A stretch of 41,668 bases of DNA. It comes from Bacteroidaceae bacterium (lineage in GTDB: Bacteria; Bacteroidota; Bacteroidia; Bacteroidales; Bacteroidaceae). Below, piece after piece: positions 33,248 to 41,668 of the stretch. Position 1 is the stretch's first letter; each line of letters begins with the position of its first letter. The notes under the pieces are model-generated. The model did no database searches, was not told the DNA's origin, and saw only the letters and a program-made list of their open reading frames with translations. A program made the translations under genes and the position numbers. The DNA lies in contig JAFTVE010000007.1 of NCBI GenBank assembly GCA_017465905.1, positions 1 to 41,668 on the forward strand, read 5' to 3'.

Positions 33248-34084
33248 TTATAATATATTCTTGAATCGGTCGGGGATACGCACCACCACCTTCGTTATTG
33301 GATTCCATGGCTTATTCCATGCAAATATCTGGCGAAGCCATTGCTGCACAAAACGCATACGAGGTATTGCCGTATCCCAATTCCGCGACCTTTTCTCAGT
33401 GACTATTCGTGTTGTCTTGGCTCGTCGATGAAGATGCTTTGCCCACCCTGCATTTAACAAGTCGGAATTGCCCAGTTGCTTCTTCATCATCTCATAATCA
33501 AACCCTCCAAGATGAAACAGATACAAATCCTTGGCTATATGATAATCATATCTCTTCACTCTATGGAATCCCGAGCCCCATCGTACGGGTTGGGCAATCA
33601 CAGAGGCCTTGGTATAGCGCGAAGAAAGATAGGCGTAACTGCGCTGCGAGAGCAATGGACGGGATGAATCAATAGGCTTTTCCAAGTTTAGATGCTGCCC
33701 TACATCTATGCCCAAAGCCGACAAGCAGAACTTTATCTTCCGTTCGGACAAGTATGCTGAGAGCGTTTGATTCAGTAAGGGGTCTACTATCAGAAATTCA
33801 TCTACATCTGTGCCAATAACCAAATCGTATCCTTGCTCAAACAATAGAGCGGCGCGTGAAGAAAGGAACTCGATACGCCCTTTATCAGACTGTGCCACAT
33901 TGCCGGCCTCACGTGGACGAAGCAACGTCTCTACCCCCTCGCAGAAGTCCGGGACTACTTGGTCCTCACCGTCGAAAAAGACACGCAGGTTTTCACGACC
34001 GAGCTGTGCGCCATAGTATTCGACCCACTTGCGCAGATAGAACTCATCGTTGCGAACCATCGTGATAGCACAAATCTTCTTCAT
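33248..34084 (-). CDS. Glycosyltransferase family 2/92-like protein
   Basis: The 278-residue protein begins KKICAITMVRNDEFYLRKWVEYY, the typical opening of the Glyco_tranf_2_4/GT92-like group, and has a DVDEFLIVD metal-binding motif near 93-101. A later conserved stretch, VRWGSGFHRVKRYDYH, is common in this group. It has no membrane segment. The enzyme probably adds a sugar to a surface glycan, with donor unknown. ATG 34084 lies 22 nt from the end of a near-perfect promoter. It is the first gene of the two-gene unit with the Stealth protein. Confidence 0.8.
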   Translation of the reverse strand: MKKICAITMVRNDEFYLRKWVEYYGAQLGRENLRVFFDGEDQVVPDFCEGVETLLRPREAGNVAQSDKGRIEFLSSRAALLFEQGYDLVIGTDVDEFLIVDPLLNQTLSAYLSERKIKFCLSALGIDVGQHLNLEKPIDSSRPLLSQRSYAYLSSRYTKASVIAQPVRWGSGFHRVKRYDYHIAKDLYLFHLGGFDYEMMKKQLGNSDLLNAGWAKHLHRRAKTTRIVTEKRSRNWDTAIPRMRFVQQWLRQIFAWNKPWNPITKVVVRIPDRFKNIL

Positions 34085-34105
34085 CCTTGTCTCTTTTTAT
34101 CATTA

Positions 34106-34137
34106 CAAAAGTAAGACAAGGGAAATGAAAATGCAAA
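34106..34137 (-). promoter_or_regulatory. Canonical promoter of the glycosyltransferase-Stealth operon
   Basis: On the minus strand TTTG (34137-34134), a 20-nt spacer, TACTTTTG (34113-34106); the ATG is 22 nt away. Confidence 0.75.
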
Positions 34138-34152
34138 TATATCAAACCATAA

Positions 34153-34183
34153 TTTGCCGTTTTACCAAAAATCCGTACTTTTG
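34153..34183 (+). promoter_or_regulatory. Canonical promoter of the gamma-carbonic-anhydrase operon
   Basis: TTTG (34153-34156), a 19-nt spacer, TACTTTTG (34176-34183); the ATG follows at 34211. It is divergent from the promoter at 34106-34137. Confidence 0.75.
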
Positions 34184-34210
34184 TAACTACATATACATAT
34201 ATATAATAAC

Positions 34211-34732
34211 ATGGCACTCATCAAATCAGTTCGGGGATTCACTCCCGAGATAGGCGAAGACTGCTACCTGGCCGACAATGCCACCATCATAGGTGATGTA
34301 GTGATGGGCCGCGACTGCAGCATATGGTTTGGCACAGTACTGCGCGGCGATGTCAACAGCATCAAGATAGGCGACTGTGTAAACATCCAGGACGGTTCGG
34401 TACTACATACACTGTATCAGAAATCAACTATAGAGATTGGCAACCACGTCTCGGTGGGGCACAACGTCACCATCCATGGAGCGAAGGTACACGACTATGC
34501 TCTTATCGGCATGGGGAGCGTACTGCTCGACGATGCCGAGATAGGCGAAGGAGCCATCATTGCTGCAGGCAGTGTGGTGACAGCCCGCACCAAGGTGGGG
34601 GCATACGAACTTTGGGCTGGCGTACCTGCCAAGTTCATCAAGATGGTATCGCCCGAACAGGGTAAGGAAATCAACCAAAAGATTGCCCACAACTACAAGA
34701 TGTATGCTTCGTGGTACGAAGAAGAAAAATGA
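34211..34732 (+). CDS. Gamma-carbonic anhydrase-like hexapeptide protein (YrdA family)
   Basis: The 173-residue protein is a left-handed beta-helix of hexapeptide repeats, forming a trimer by family rule. Three zinc-ligand histidines appear as H66 (SVLHT), H84 (SVGHN) and H89 (TIHG), as in the gamma-carbonic anhydrase/YrdA group, with R45 (VLRGD). A real carbonic anhydrase activity is not certain, because many YrdA proteins show little. The stop overlaps the start of the next gene (ATGA), so it is translationally linked to the acyltransferase. Confidence 0.9.
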   Translation: MALIKSVRGFTPEIGEDCYLADNATIIGDVVMGRDCSIWFGTVLRGDVNSIKIGDCVNIQDGSVLHTLYQKSTIEIGNHVSVGHNVTIHGAKVHDYALIGMGSVLLDDAEIGEGAIIAAGSVVTARTKVGAYELWAGVPAKFIKMVSPEQGKEINQKIAHNYKMYASWYEEEK

Positions 34733-35604
34733 AAGAGAAGATAACACTTGCCCTGCTTACCTTTGCGCTAAAGGCGATAGCCATTTGGCCGTATGGGGTG
34801 CTCTATGTGCTGAGTAGCCTCATTTATCCTATCGTGTATTATGTGGTGGGCTATAGACGCAAGGTGGTGCACAATAACCTTGTGAACTCCTTCCCCGAGA
34901 AGTCCGAGAAGGAGATACGGGAGATTGAGAAGAAATTCTACCGCCACTTCTGCGACTACGTGCTGGAAACGGTGAAGCTGATGCACATATCCGACGAGGA
35001 GATGCGCCGTCGCCTGCGCTTCACCAATCCCGAGCTTATAGAGCAGCTGCGTGGCGACGGCAAACCTTTCTTTGTCTATCTGGGGCATCAATGCAACTGG
35101 GAGTATGTGATCTCCATTACCATGTGGACACACCCCGAACTTGCCGCCTGCCAGATATACCACCCGCTCAGCAACAAGGCGATGGACAAATTGATGTATC
35201 GTATGCGTAGCCGCTTCAACTCAGTGGGCATACCGCAGAAGCAGACGCTGCGTGCCATCCTCACTATGATACGTGAAGGCAAGCAGCCCTTGCTCGGACT
35301 CATTGCCGACCAGCGTCCTCAGCGACGTCCCGAGCCGGAGTGGATGGAGTTTCTCAACCAGGATACGGCCATCATCACCGGTGGCGAGGTGATGGGCGTA
35401 AAGCTGGGTGCCCACTTCATCTACGGCAGCATGCGCTGTGTTCGCCGTGGCTACTATGAGATAACCCTCCACCCCATCGAGCCCATCGTAGGCGAGGAGT
35501 TCGGCTACAGCAAGCAGTATATGCGTATGCTTGAGCAAGATATCAAGGCACAGCCCCACATGTGGCTCTGGACACATAAGCGGTGGAAGTGGAAACGTTC
35601 CTAA
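34729..35604 (+). CDS. Lipid A / phospholipid acyltransferase (LpxL/HtrB family)
   Basis: The 291-residue inner-membrane protein probably adds an acyl chain to a lipid A precursor. It has one N-terminal membrane segment (about 15-42), then the lysophospholipid acyltransferase catalytic motif H120-QCNW-E125 (HX4E) in VYLGHQCNWE, and the later GLIADQRPQRRP region. The C-terminus ends WLWTHKRWKWKR, close to the usual W-W-H-R-R-W-K pattern. ATG 34729 overlaps the previous stop; the alternative start upstream is out of context. Bacteroidales often carry such genes outside the main lpx operons. Confidence 0.9.
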   Translation: MKEKITLALLTFALKAIAIWPYGVLYVLSSLIYPIVYYVVGYRRKVVHNNLVNSFPEKSEKEIREIEKKFYRHFCDYVLETVKLMHISDEEMRRRLRFTNPELIEQLRGDGKPFFVYLGHQCNWEYVISITMWTHPELAACQIYHPLSNKAMDKLMYRMRSRFNSVGIPQKQTLRAILTMIREGKQPLLGLIADQRPQRRPEPEWMEFLNQDTAIITGGEVMGVKLGAHFIYGSMRCVRRGYYEITLHPIEPIVGEEFGYSKQYMRMLEQDIKAQPHMWLWTHKRWKWKRS

Positions 35605-35686
35605 AAACGAAGACGATAACGAAAATGACAACTGTCGTCCGGTTAATTCAGAATTCACAATTCACAATTCAGAATTTCAAAAAAGC
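35605..35686. repeat. Composite short repeat between the acyltransferase and ABC exporter genes
   Basis: A GACGATAACG ... ACAACTGTC segment (35615-35637) is followed by an ATTCAGAATTC/ACAATTC repeat (35645-35675). The order and both parts match the insert in the dehydratase gene at 4277-4447, read on that gene's strand. The exporter start follows 11 bases later. Confidence 0.75.
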
Positions 35687-37519
35687 ATGATTAAACAATT
35701 TCTCTCACTCATCCGTCGGTTCATACCGCCCTATAAGAAGTTCCTGTTCGGCAACCTCGCACTCAACCTGCTGGCACAGATACTCAACGTGTTCTCCTTT
35801 GCCCTGCTCATCCCCATCCTTCAGATTCTCTTTCAGGTGAGCGACACGCAATACGAGTACATGACCTTTGCCGACGGCAACATAGCCGATGTCATCAAGA
35901 ACAACTTCTACTATTACATGAACACCTTCATCGAGACACGCGGTGCGCTGTGGGTGCTCATGGCCTCGGGAGTGATATTGATTGTGATGACGCTGCTCAA
36001 GACTGCCTGCTACTTCGGCTCGGCAGCTACGCTGATACCTTTGCGCACAGGTGTGGTGCGCGACATCCGCATACAAGTATATAATAAGGTGATGGGATTG
36101 CCGCTCAGCTTCTTCTCCGAAGAGCGCAAGGGCGACATCATATCCCGCATGAGTAGCGACGTGAGTGGTCTGGAGACCTCGCTCTCCAACTCTCTGGAGA
36201 TGCTCATCAAGAACCCCATCGCCATTGTCGTGACACTGTTTACCCTCTTCTTCCTCAGCTGGGAGCTCACGCTCTTCGTGCTCGTGGCTATGCCTGCCCT
36301 GGCTTGGGTGATGGGCACCATCAGCCGTAAGCTCAAGCGCAAGTCCAAGGAGGCACAGAACTACTGGGGCACGCTGCTGGCACAGCTCGATGAGACCCTG
36401 GGCGGACTGCGTATCATCAAGGCTTTCCTTGCCGAGGGCAAGATGAAGGAGCGCTTTGCCCATATCAACAACACCTATCGCAATGCAGTGATGCGCATGA
36501 CCATACGCCAGAGCGCCGCACACCCTGCCAGCGAGTTTATGGGTACCTGCATCATCGTCATCGTGATGTGGGCAGGAGGTTACATCATCCTCGACGGCAT
36601 GTCGGGCATGGAGGGAGCCACCTTCATCTACTACCTGGTGATGCTCTACAATATCCTCAACCCTATCAAGGACCTCTCCAAGGCATTCTACAACATCCCC
36701 ATCGGCATGGGATGCTGGGAGCGTGTGGACAAGATTCTCAGTGCCGAGAATCCCATCAAGGAGCCTGCCACACCTGCCCCGCTTGCATCGTTCGAGCAGG
36801 GCATCGAATTCAAGAATGTGGACTTCCACTATACGCCGGGCGCTCCTGTGCTGCGCGGCATCAACCTCACCCTTGAGAAGGGTAAGACAATTGCGCTTGT
36901 GGGACAGTCGGGCTCGGGCAAGTCAACGCTTGTAGACCTTGTGCCCCGCTTCCACGACGTCACAGGAGGAAGCATCTGCATCGATGGCACCGACATCCGC
37001 GATGTCTCCATCCATGACCTGCGCTCACTCATCGGTAATGTGAATCAGGAGGCCATCCTCTTCAACGACACCATCTTCAACAACATCAGCTTCGGTGTAG
37101 AAGGGGCCACCATGGAGCAGGTCATCGAGGCGGCCAAGATTGCCAATGCCCACGACTTCATCATGGAGAGCGAGCAGGGCTACGACACGATGATCGGTGA
37201 CCGTGGCTGCCGCCTCTCTGGTGGTCAGCGCCAGCGCTTGAGCATCGCCCGCGCCATACTGAAGAATCCCCCTATACTCATTCTCGACGAAGCCACCTCG
37301 GCACTCGACACCGAGAGCGAACGCCTGGTGCAAGAGGCCTTGGAGCGCCTGATGAAGTCGCGCACCACCATCGCCATTGCCCATCGCCTGAGCACCATTC
37401 GCCATGCCGACGAGATATGCGTGATGCTCGAAGGCGAGATTGTAGAGCGCGGCACGCACGACAGCCTTATCGCTGCAGGCGGCTACTACAAGAAGCTTCA
37501 CGACATGCAGAGCCTGTAG
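35687..37519 (+). CDS. MsbA-type ABC exporter (fused membrane and ATPase domains)
   Basis: This 610-residue inner-membrane protein probably flips lipid-linked material such as lipid A. ATG 35687 gives MIKQFLSLIRRF; an upstream open stretch encodes repeat sequence and was left out. Six membrane segments lie in residues about 20-335. The nucleotide-binding domain has Walker A GQSGSGKST (406-414), the Q-loop GNVNQEAILF, the ABC signature LSGGQRQRLSIARA, Walker B ILILDEATSALD and the H-loop IAHRLSTI. It is a full half-transporter that works as a homodimer. Position after a LpxL-type gene supports a lipid A or lipid-linked glycan substrate. Confidence 0.93.
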   Translation: MIKQFLSLIRRFIPPYKKFLFGNLALNLLAQILNVFSFALLIPILQILFQVSDTQYEYMTFADGNIADVIKNNFYYYMNTFIETRGALWVLMASGVILIVMTLLKTACYFGSAATLIPLRTGVVRDIRIQVYNKVMGLPLSFFSEERKGDIISRMSSDVSGLETSLSNSLEMLIKNPIAIVVTLFTLFFLSWELTLFVLVAMPALAWVMGTISRKLKRKSKEAQNYWGTLLAQLDETLGGLRIIKAFLAEGKMKERFAHINNTYRNAVMRMTIRQSAAHPASEFMGTCIIVIVMWAGGYIILDGMSGMEGATFIYYLVMLYNILNPIKDLSKAFYNIPIGMGCWERVDKILSAENPIKEPATPAPLASFEQGIEFKNVDFHYTPGAPVLRGINLTLEKGKTIALVGQSGSGKSTLVDLVPRFHDVTGGSICIDGTDIRDVSIHDLRSLIGNVNQEAILFNDTIFNNISFGVEGATMEQVIEAAKIANAHDFIMESEQGYDTMIGDRGCRLSGGQRQRLSIARAILKNPPILILDEATSALDTESERLVQEALERLMKSRTTIAIAHRLSTIRHADEICVMLEGEIVERGTHDSLIAAGGYYKKLHDMQSL

Positions 37520-37605
37520 CATAGGGCACACGTTGCCTTTGAACAGTTATGTATACTGAAATCCATCGCCTCAGTTAATGAGGGTATCGAACTCACATTA
37601 GAATT

Positions 37606-37635
37606 AATGCCCGCACCAAGCAAGGTGCGGGCATT
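37606..37635 (+). terminator. Terminator after the ABC exporter, possibly bidirectional
   Basis: AATGCCCGCACC pairs with GGTGCGGGCATT (12 bp, perfect) around AAGCAA, followed by ATCTTTATTC on the plus strand. It lies between convergent genes and on the minus strand begins 30 nt after the fasciclin-gene stop. Confidence 0.85.
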
Positions 37636-37665
37636 ATCTTTATTCACTTACCGCGAAGTAAGGAT

Positions 37666-39681
37666 TTATTTACGCTTCTCTTCTAGAGAAAGCTCCTCGT
37701 TGCGGAGGAATGTCATGGGAACAATTTCGAAATAGTCGTGCATGAACTGTGCCTTACCATCATCACCCTCAAACACGCTCTTGAAGCGGATCCAGTGCTC
37801 GCCTTCAGAGAGATACTTGGTAGTGATGACCTTGCGGATAGTAGAAGCCTCTTCTCTTACAATGACTGAACCGTTATACTTATAGGTCGTAGGTGCCTTC
37901 AGGTAGCCACGGTTCTTCATTTCCTTGTCGTTGGCAACACCATTGTCATCGGTATCAGAGTCTCTTACCCAACCAATTGAGGGGTGGCTGGCTGCAATTC
38001 TAAGGTCTACAGGGATACCGGCCACCTCGCCATCAACATAGAATTGGATGATGTGGCGTACGGTCTCAGACTGATAACCCATACGTATCTCGTATGTTCC
38101 AGCTGGTACGGGGGGGAGTTTATAGGCAAAGTCCAATGCGCCCAAGGTCATCATCTCATCGCCCTGATAGTTGTGCCAGTTGGTATAAGGGCAGAGATAG
38201 AAGTGCATGGTCTCCTCTGAATACACCTTCATGTTTGTGCAATAGTTGTTGGGGATATAAATCTCACCGGCATTGGAGCCTGCCTTGTCGCGACTGCGCC
38301 AACGTATGTCGTTATTGGTAAGCTCGGGGCAGAGTGTAGAAGCATCGAAACGGATGATGCAGTTGAGCACATTACCAGCCATCTCGTCTTCGTTGTAGAT
38401 GAGAATCTTGTCAATGACATTGATAGAACCATTGAGCGCTTCCTGTGCAAAGTCCGAGTAGAGGGTATCCATTGCTCTGAACTCGATGGGGTCGTATATC
38501 TTGATATTCACATGGTTCTCCATCTCAGGCTGGTTGGCACCATTTCGTGCATAGTTGATAAGGTATGTAGTCTGATATTTGGGGTTGCTACGTGGAACAC
38601 TGACCTTCATCAGTCGGTTGTTCATAGTCTCGTAGAACTCGTTACGGTCAGAGAAGTTTACAAGGTTCTTCTCAGAGTCGAAGTTGTTGAGCGCGATTTT
38701 GTAGCATACCAAGCGTGAGTAGGGCACTTTCTTGTTGAGGAGGTGATAGCCCACAAACTGATTGAGCGGATTCTCCTTGCTGGTATAGGGTGCCGATGGG
38801 TCTGATTTCGGATACCAATCAGCACACTTCGCTATGAGGTCGTCCAAGGTGAAGATTCCGTTGTCGTTGAAGACCTTGTCGGGCTCTACGAAAGCTGTGA
38901 ATCCGTAGTAGCGCTCTGCAGGATAGGGGCAATAGCCCTGGAGCTTGATGTCAAGGTGCTGTTTGTCGCCATCGGTATAGGTCTCATCCTTGTATAGCTG
39001 CATCTGCTCGTCATACCCTGTGAGCTCCAATGCCTCGCTGAAGATGCGGAAGTACTCATGCTCCTTGATTTGTGTGGGCACCATGTTGGTAGATGGATTC
39101 AGCACGCTGGCAATCGTATGTACCACACCATTCTCGAGCTCCTCGTCCTTGGCAATAATCTCAGCTGTACCATTGATGAGCAGAACGTTCAGGTTGTTTT
39201 CATCCACATCGTATCCGAGGCTGAGATAACGGTCGTTCATGTTCATCGTCGGGATGATGTCGCCCTCCATATCTGTGGTCAGATAAACATCCGGCAAGAG
39301 GTGAGTACGTGAGATGACCCTACACATAGAGTCAGACAGTTCGCTGAGCTCGGGTGATGTCACACCTGTCCAGATAGGATCTCCTGTATCTAAGGTTGAC
39401 TTATAGATTGAGTCCTGCTCAAACAGATAGCGTGTAATGGCATCATTAGTAGGAGCGAAGCAGGTGTATTCTCCATACGCCTTCATCAGGCTGAAGTATC
39501 CGCCACGTGTAAGGATTTCGATGTAGCTACTATAGATGTCGTCATGCGACTCCAGGAATGATGCAACGGTATGTCCTGTAAACGTGTAACGAGCGCCCTC
39601 GTCAATTTGTTCTCGACAGCCCGTCAATACCATAGCGCCCATACATATGGCGGCTAACAGTTTACTTTTCAATGCTTTCAT
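37666..39681 (-). CDS. Fasciclin (FAS1)-domain lipoprotein
   Basis: The 671-residue protein starts at ATG 39681 and has a lipoprotein signal, MKALKSKLLAAICMGAMVLTGC, so it should be an outer-membrane or surface lipoprotein. Residues about 30-205 form a FAS1 domain (SFLESHDDIYSSYIEIL, YTCFAPTNDAITRYL and the IINGTAEIIAKDEELENGVVH-like H-box region), with a second FAS1-like stretch (about 210-430). The remainder has beta-rich sequence with VPAGTYEIRMGYQSE, resembling a carbohydrate- or ligand-binding module. Such proteins are common in Bacteroidales near outer-membrane transport systems. No SusC/D pair is seen here, so its partner is unknown. A start 12 codons upstream was rejected because it lacks a signal-peptide pattern. 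Confidence 0.85.
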   Translation of the reverse strand: MKALKSKLLAAICMGAMVLTGCREQIDEGARYTFTGHTVASFLESHDDIYSSYIEILTRGGYFSLMKAYGEYTCFAPTNDAITRYLFEQDSIYKSTLDTGDPIWTGVTSPELSELSDSMCRVISRTHLLPDVYLTTDMEGDIIPTMNMNDRYLSLGYDVDENNLNVLLINGTAEIIAKDEELENGVVHTIASVLNPSTNMVPTQIKEHEYFRIFSEALELTGYDEQMQLYKDETYTDGDKQHLDIKLQGYCPYPAERYYGFTAFVEPDKVFNDNGIFTLDDLIAKCADWYPKSDPSAPYTSKENPLNQFVGYHLLNKKVPYSRLVCYKIALNNFDSEKNLVNFSDRNEFYETMNNRLMKVSVPRSNPKYQTTYLINYARNGANQPEMENHVNIKIYDPIEFRAMDTLYSDFAQEALNGSINVIDKILIYNEDEMAGNVLNCIIRFDASTLCPELTNNDIRWRSRDKAGSNAGEIYIPNNYCTNMKVYSEETMHFYLCPYTNWHNYQGDEMMTLGALDFAYKLPPVPAGTYEIRMGYQSETVRHIIQFYVDGEVAGIPVDLRIAASHPSIGWVRDSDTDDNGVANDKEMKNRGYLKAPTTYKYNGSVIVREEASTIRKVITTKYLSEGEHWIRFKSVFEGDDGKAQFMHDYFEIVPMTFLRNEELSLEEKRK

Positions 39682-39760
39682 AGCTTCTATTACGATTTTT
39701 AGTTTATTGATTCTCACTCAAAGGCAGGCGCTACATTATAATACCGCACCATAATTCATG

Positions 39761-39768
39761 CAAAAATA
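39761..39768 (-). promoter_or_regulatory. -7 element of the fasciclin lipoprotein gene
   Basis: TATTTTTG on the minus strand fits TAnnTTTG; GTTG (39791-39788) lies 19 nt upstream and may serve as -33. The ATG is 80 nt away. Confidence 0.5.
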
Positions 39769-39891
39769 GGAAGTTTTTTTCATTTATCAACAAAAAAGTC
39801 TGATAAAAACAATATCTTCCTCTCTTTTCGAGTGATGGACTGCCGAACGGCCACATAAATAGCTAAATGTTACTGCTTATGACTGCTTTCA

Positions 39892-41668
39892 TTAATTATT
39901 GGTCCCATTCATCGTCTTCAGCAAGTTTTCCAGCGCATTGAGGTCGCGAGGGTCGGCATTGACATCGAGGATGTTGCCGTTGCGGTCGATGAGCTTATAG
40001 GTAGGGAAGCTGTTCACGCCAAGGAAGCGCTCGATGGCGGTCTGCTGCTCGGTGGGGAGGTTGTAGTGTACCACGTTGTCGCCCGTCACGTTGTATTCCT
40101 TGATGACGTTCTTCCACGACTCCTCGTCGGAGCGGTTGGCGAGGTAGAGGTATACGATGTCGTAGTCCTTCAAATGCTCGTATTCCTCTTGGCTGTTCTT
40201 CAAAGCCGCCTTGCAGGGAGCGCACCATGTGCCCCAGATGTCGAGCAGGATGAGTTTTCCCTTGTAGGGTTCAATGAGTTTGCGCAAGATTTTCTCACCG
40301 TCGCTCATGCCCTCCACATCGTCTGACGACTTCAGGCTATTGCCCACCAGTTCGCGGCGTTGCAGGGCAAGGTACTTTTCGTTAAGTTCCATCACTGCGG
40401 CTTTGGCTGCTTCCATCTGTATGTTACGCTCTATCCATTCCATAATATGCGGTGTGAGTGGCTGACGCATGTCATCAATAAAGTCGTACAACTTGCGTGA
40501 TAGGTAGATGTCGCGCATGGCGGGCGTGTGCTTCACGCTATCAAGCACATGCAGCGCCTCGTCGCAGGTAATCGTAGCCTGTGCATCAACATGTGCGCGA
40601 GCAAACAAGGCATTGATTGTAGTTACCAGGTCGCTGCTGTTGAAGACCTCGATTACGGATTGTTTCTCCTCCTCTGACTCGGTAGCTTTGAGTCGTTCCT
40701 CTACGGCATCGCTCTCTGCTTGGAAGCGTTCTATGGCATCGGCTTCCTTGTCCGTCAAAGTGATGGCCCCCTCGTCGGCCAGGCGTTCGATGAGAGGCAG
40801 CGCAGAAGTGCTTTGCGAGTTGATACAATGGTCGGTATGTATTGTATAGTAGTACATCAACTGACCAAAGTCGCCACATAGCGTGTAGGGATGCTGGTGT
40901 GCCTCGTCCCAAATATTAGTGGTGACATAGTCTACCAACTCTTTCGGGAGGATGGACTCGGGCCGGCTAAACTGAGCCATCATCAAATAGTTCCCCTGTG
41001 CCATAGTGTGAAGATGCTTCACATATTTGATATATCGTTGCGAGAGGTTCGGGTGCTCGTTGATACATTGTTGTAACTCCTCGTCCAATACCTTGCGCTC
41101 CTCGTCAGACTCCTTCAAGAACTGCAACACCTCCTCCTCAGTAGCACTGCGCATAAGCAATTGTTTTCTAACGTAATTGAATGAGTGGGCCACCAGTTCA
41201 TTCTGCAAGCGTACATCATTTCCCATGAAAAGTTGCTTCCCCGTAGCATAGTCGTGGAGATAGAAGTAAGTTTCACCTGGCTCAATCACGTTCAGATGGT
41301 CTACCAAGTAAGCCTCCGTAGCATTGAGTATCGGTACGGTGATACTGAAGCGTCCGAGCGAATCCAGAGAGATATCGTGTCCTATATATTCATCAAGGAA
41401 GATATTATCCAGAAACACTCCAATCTCTTCGACAATCTCAGCCTTCTTATGTTGAGGTATATCCTTGAGCCAACCCACAATAGTCACGCTATCTCCCATG
41501 CGGTAACCATTATCCTTGAAACCTGAGCGGTCGTCACGAGTGGGATAGTCGGGCAAGGTACTTGTGGTGATGGGGCTGCACTTTACACTCACCTTTTTGT
41601 CTATGGTGATTGTGCGCTCCTCCTTTTTTGTGGGACTTACCTTGATGTCCTTTGTCTCACTACCATTA
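39892..41668 (-). CDS. Large TlpA/thioredoxin-fold protein (N-terminus cut by window edge)
   Basis: The frame is open from the stop at 39892 to the right edge with no start, so the gene is 5' partial; at least 591 residues are visible. A GTG at 41592 is probably internal, because coding continues upstream with NGSETKDIKVSPTKKEE. The C-terminal ~140 residues are a TlpA-like thioredoxin domain with the active site WCAPC in LDIWGTWCAPCKAALK and the cis-Pro SFPTYKLID. The middle is helical with a poor family match, and the N-terminal part looks like a beta-sandwich (SVTIVGWL). Bacteroidales TlpA-like lipoproteins of this shape are common. Its real substrate or reducing partner is unknown. Confidence 0.85.
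   Translation of the reverse strand, partial: NGSETKDIKVSPTKKEERTITIDKKVSVKCSPITTSTLPDYPTRDDRSGFKDNGYRMGDSVTIVGWLKDIPQHKKAEIVEEIGVFLDNIFLDEYIGHDISLDSLGRFSITVPILNATEAYLVDHLNVIEPGETYFYLHDYATGKQLFMGNDVRLQNELVAHSFNYVRKQLLMRSATEEEVLQFLKESDEERKVLDEELQQCINEHPNLSQRYIKYVKHLHTMAQGNYLMMAQFSRPESILPKELVDYVTTNIWDEAHQHPYTLCGDFGQLMYYYTIHTDHCINSQSTSALPLIERLADEGAITLTDKEADAIERFQAESDAVEERLKATESEEEKQSVIEVFNSSDLVTTINALFARAHVDAQATITCDEALHVLDSVKHTPAMRDIYLSRKLYDFIDDMRQPLTPHIMEWIERNIQMEAAKAAVMELNEKYLALQRRELVGNSLKSSDDVEGMSDGEKILRKLIEPYKGKLILLDIWGTWCAPCKAALKNSQEEYEHLKDYDIVYLYLANRSDEESWKNVIKEYNVTGDNVVHYNLPTEQQTAIERFLGVNSFPTYKLIDRNGNILDVNADPRDLNALENLLKTMNGTNN

Noticed and set aside
35531-35686. N-terminal extension of the ABC exporter
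   Set aside because: The extra codons overlap the acyltransferase gene and then the dispersed repeat; MIKQFLSLIRRF at 35687 is the normal start for the family.
41590-41592. GTG as the start of the thioredoxin-fold gene
   Set aside because: The frame stays open to the window edge with plausible coding sequence, and there is no signal peptide after the GTG; the gene is more likely cut.

Overview
The window looks like chromosomal DNA of a Bacteroidales bacterium (Bacteroides/Prevotella-type). The evidence is: many start regions carry the Bacteroidetes promoter form TTTG-N19/20-TAnnTTTG; Shine-Dalgarno motifs are weak; a Bacteroides-type serine palmitoyltransferase is present; nadK-pdxJ-exbB-exbD-tonB are linked; the M6 protease ends in a type IX secretion-like tail; and the intergenic spaces hold short A/T-rich repeats. 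I saw no rRNA, tRNA, CRISPR array or transposase gene. The first and last genes are cut by the window edges.

Region 1 (1-10 kb, minus strand) is a surface-polysaccharide locus. From promoter-distal to promoter-proximal it holds a cut cytidylyltransferase fused to what looks like a GHMP sugar kinase, gmd and fcl (GDP-mannose to GDP-L-fucose), two remnants of a UDP-sugar dehydrogenase 3' end, a membrane FlaA1/CapD-type nucleotide-sugar dehydratase with an insertion made of intergenic-type repeats, then a Wzc-type tyrosine autokinase, a Wza-type export lipoprotein and a small HAD phosphatase. The dehydratase has its own canonical promoter and a leader of about 280 nt. The export operon ends at a strong terminator.

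Region 2 (10-23.4 kb, minus strand) is mostly housekeeping: class I fumarase, HflX, a small lipoprotein and a 1314-residue secreted M6 metalloprotease; then serine palmitoyltransferase, TrmN6, a membrane LytTR regulator, a long-chain acyl-CoA ligase and NAD kinase. Region 3 (23.5-28.5 kb, plus strand) starts from a promoter divergent from nadK and encodes PdxJ, ExbB, ExbD, TonB, a secreted endonuclease/phosphatase-family protein, a DJ-1 protein and IspD. It converges on malate dehydrogenase.

Region 4 (29.68-30.64 kb) has no gene but is highly structured. Two clusters of hairpins with a constant TTTA loop and compensating stems lie in opposite orientation around a roughly 420-bp inverted-repeat element. 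That element carries four 10-bp palindromes spaced exactly 22 bp apart. This is the most unusual stretch in the window.

Region 5 (30.6-41.7 kb) has a glycan-modification group (LicD, GT2, Stealth, a second glycosyltransferase), then a gamma-carbonic-anhydrase-like protein, a LpxL/HtrB-type acyltransferase and an MsbA-type ABC exporter on the plus strand. It ends with a fasciclin-domain lipoprotein and a large thioredoxin-fold protein on the minus strand. Region 1 and this group together suggest a strain-variable surface glycan containing fucose and perhaps phosphodiester links.
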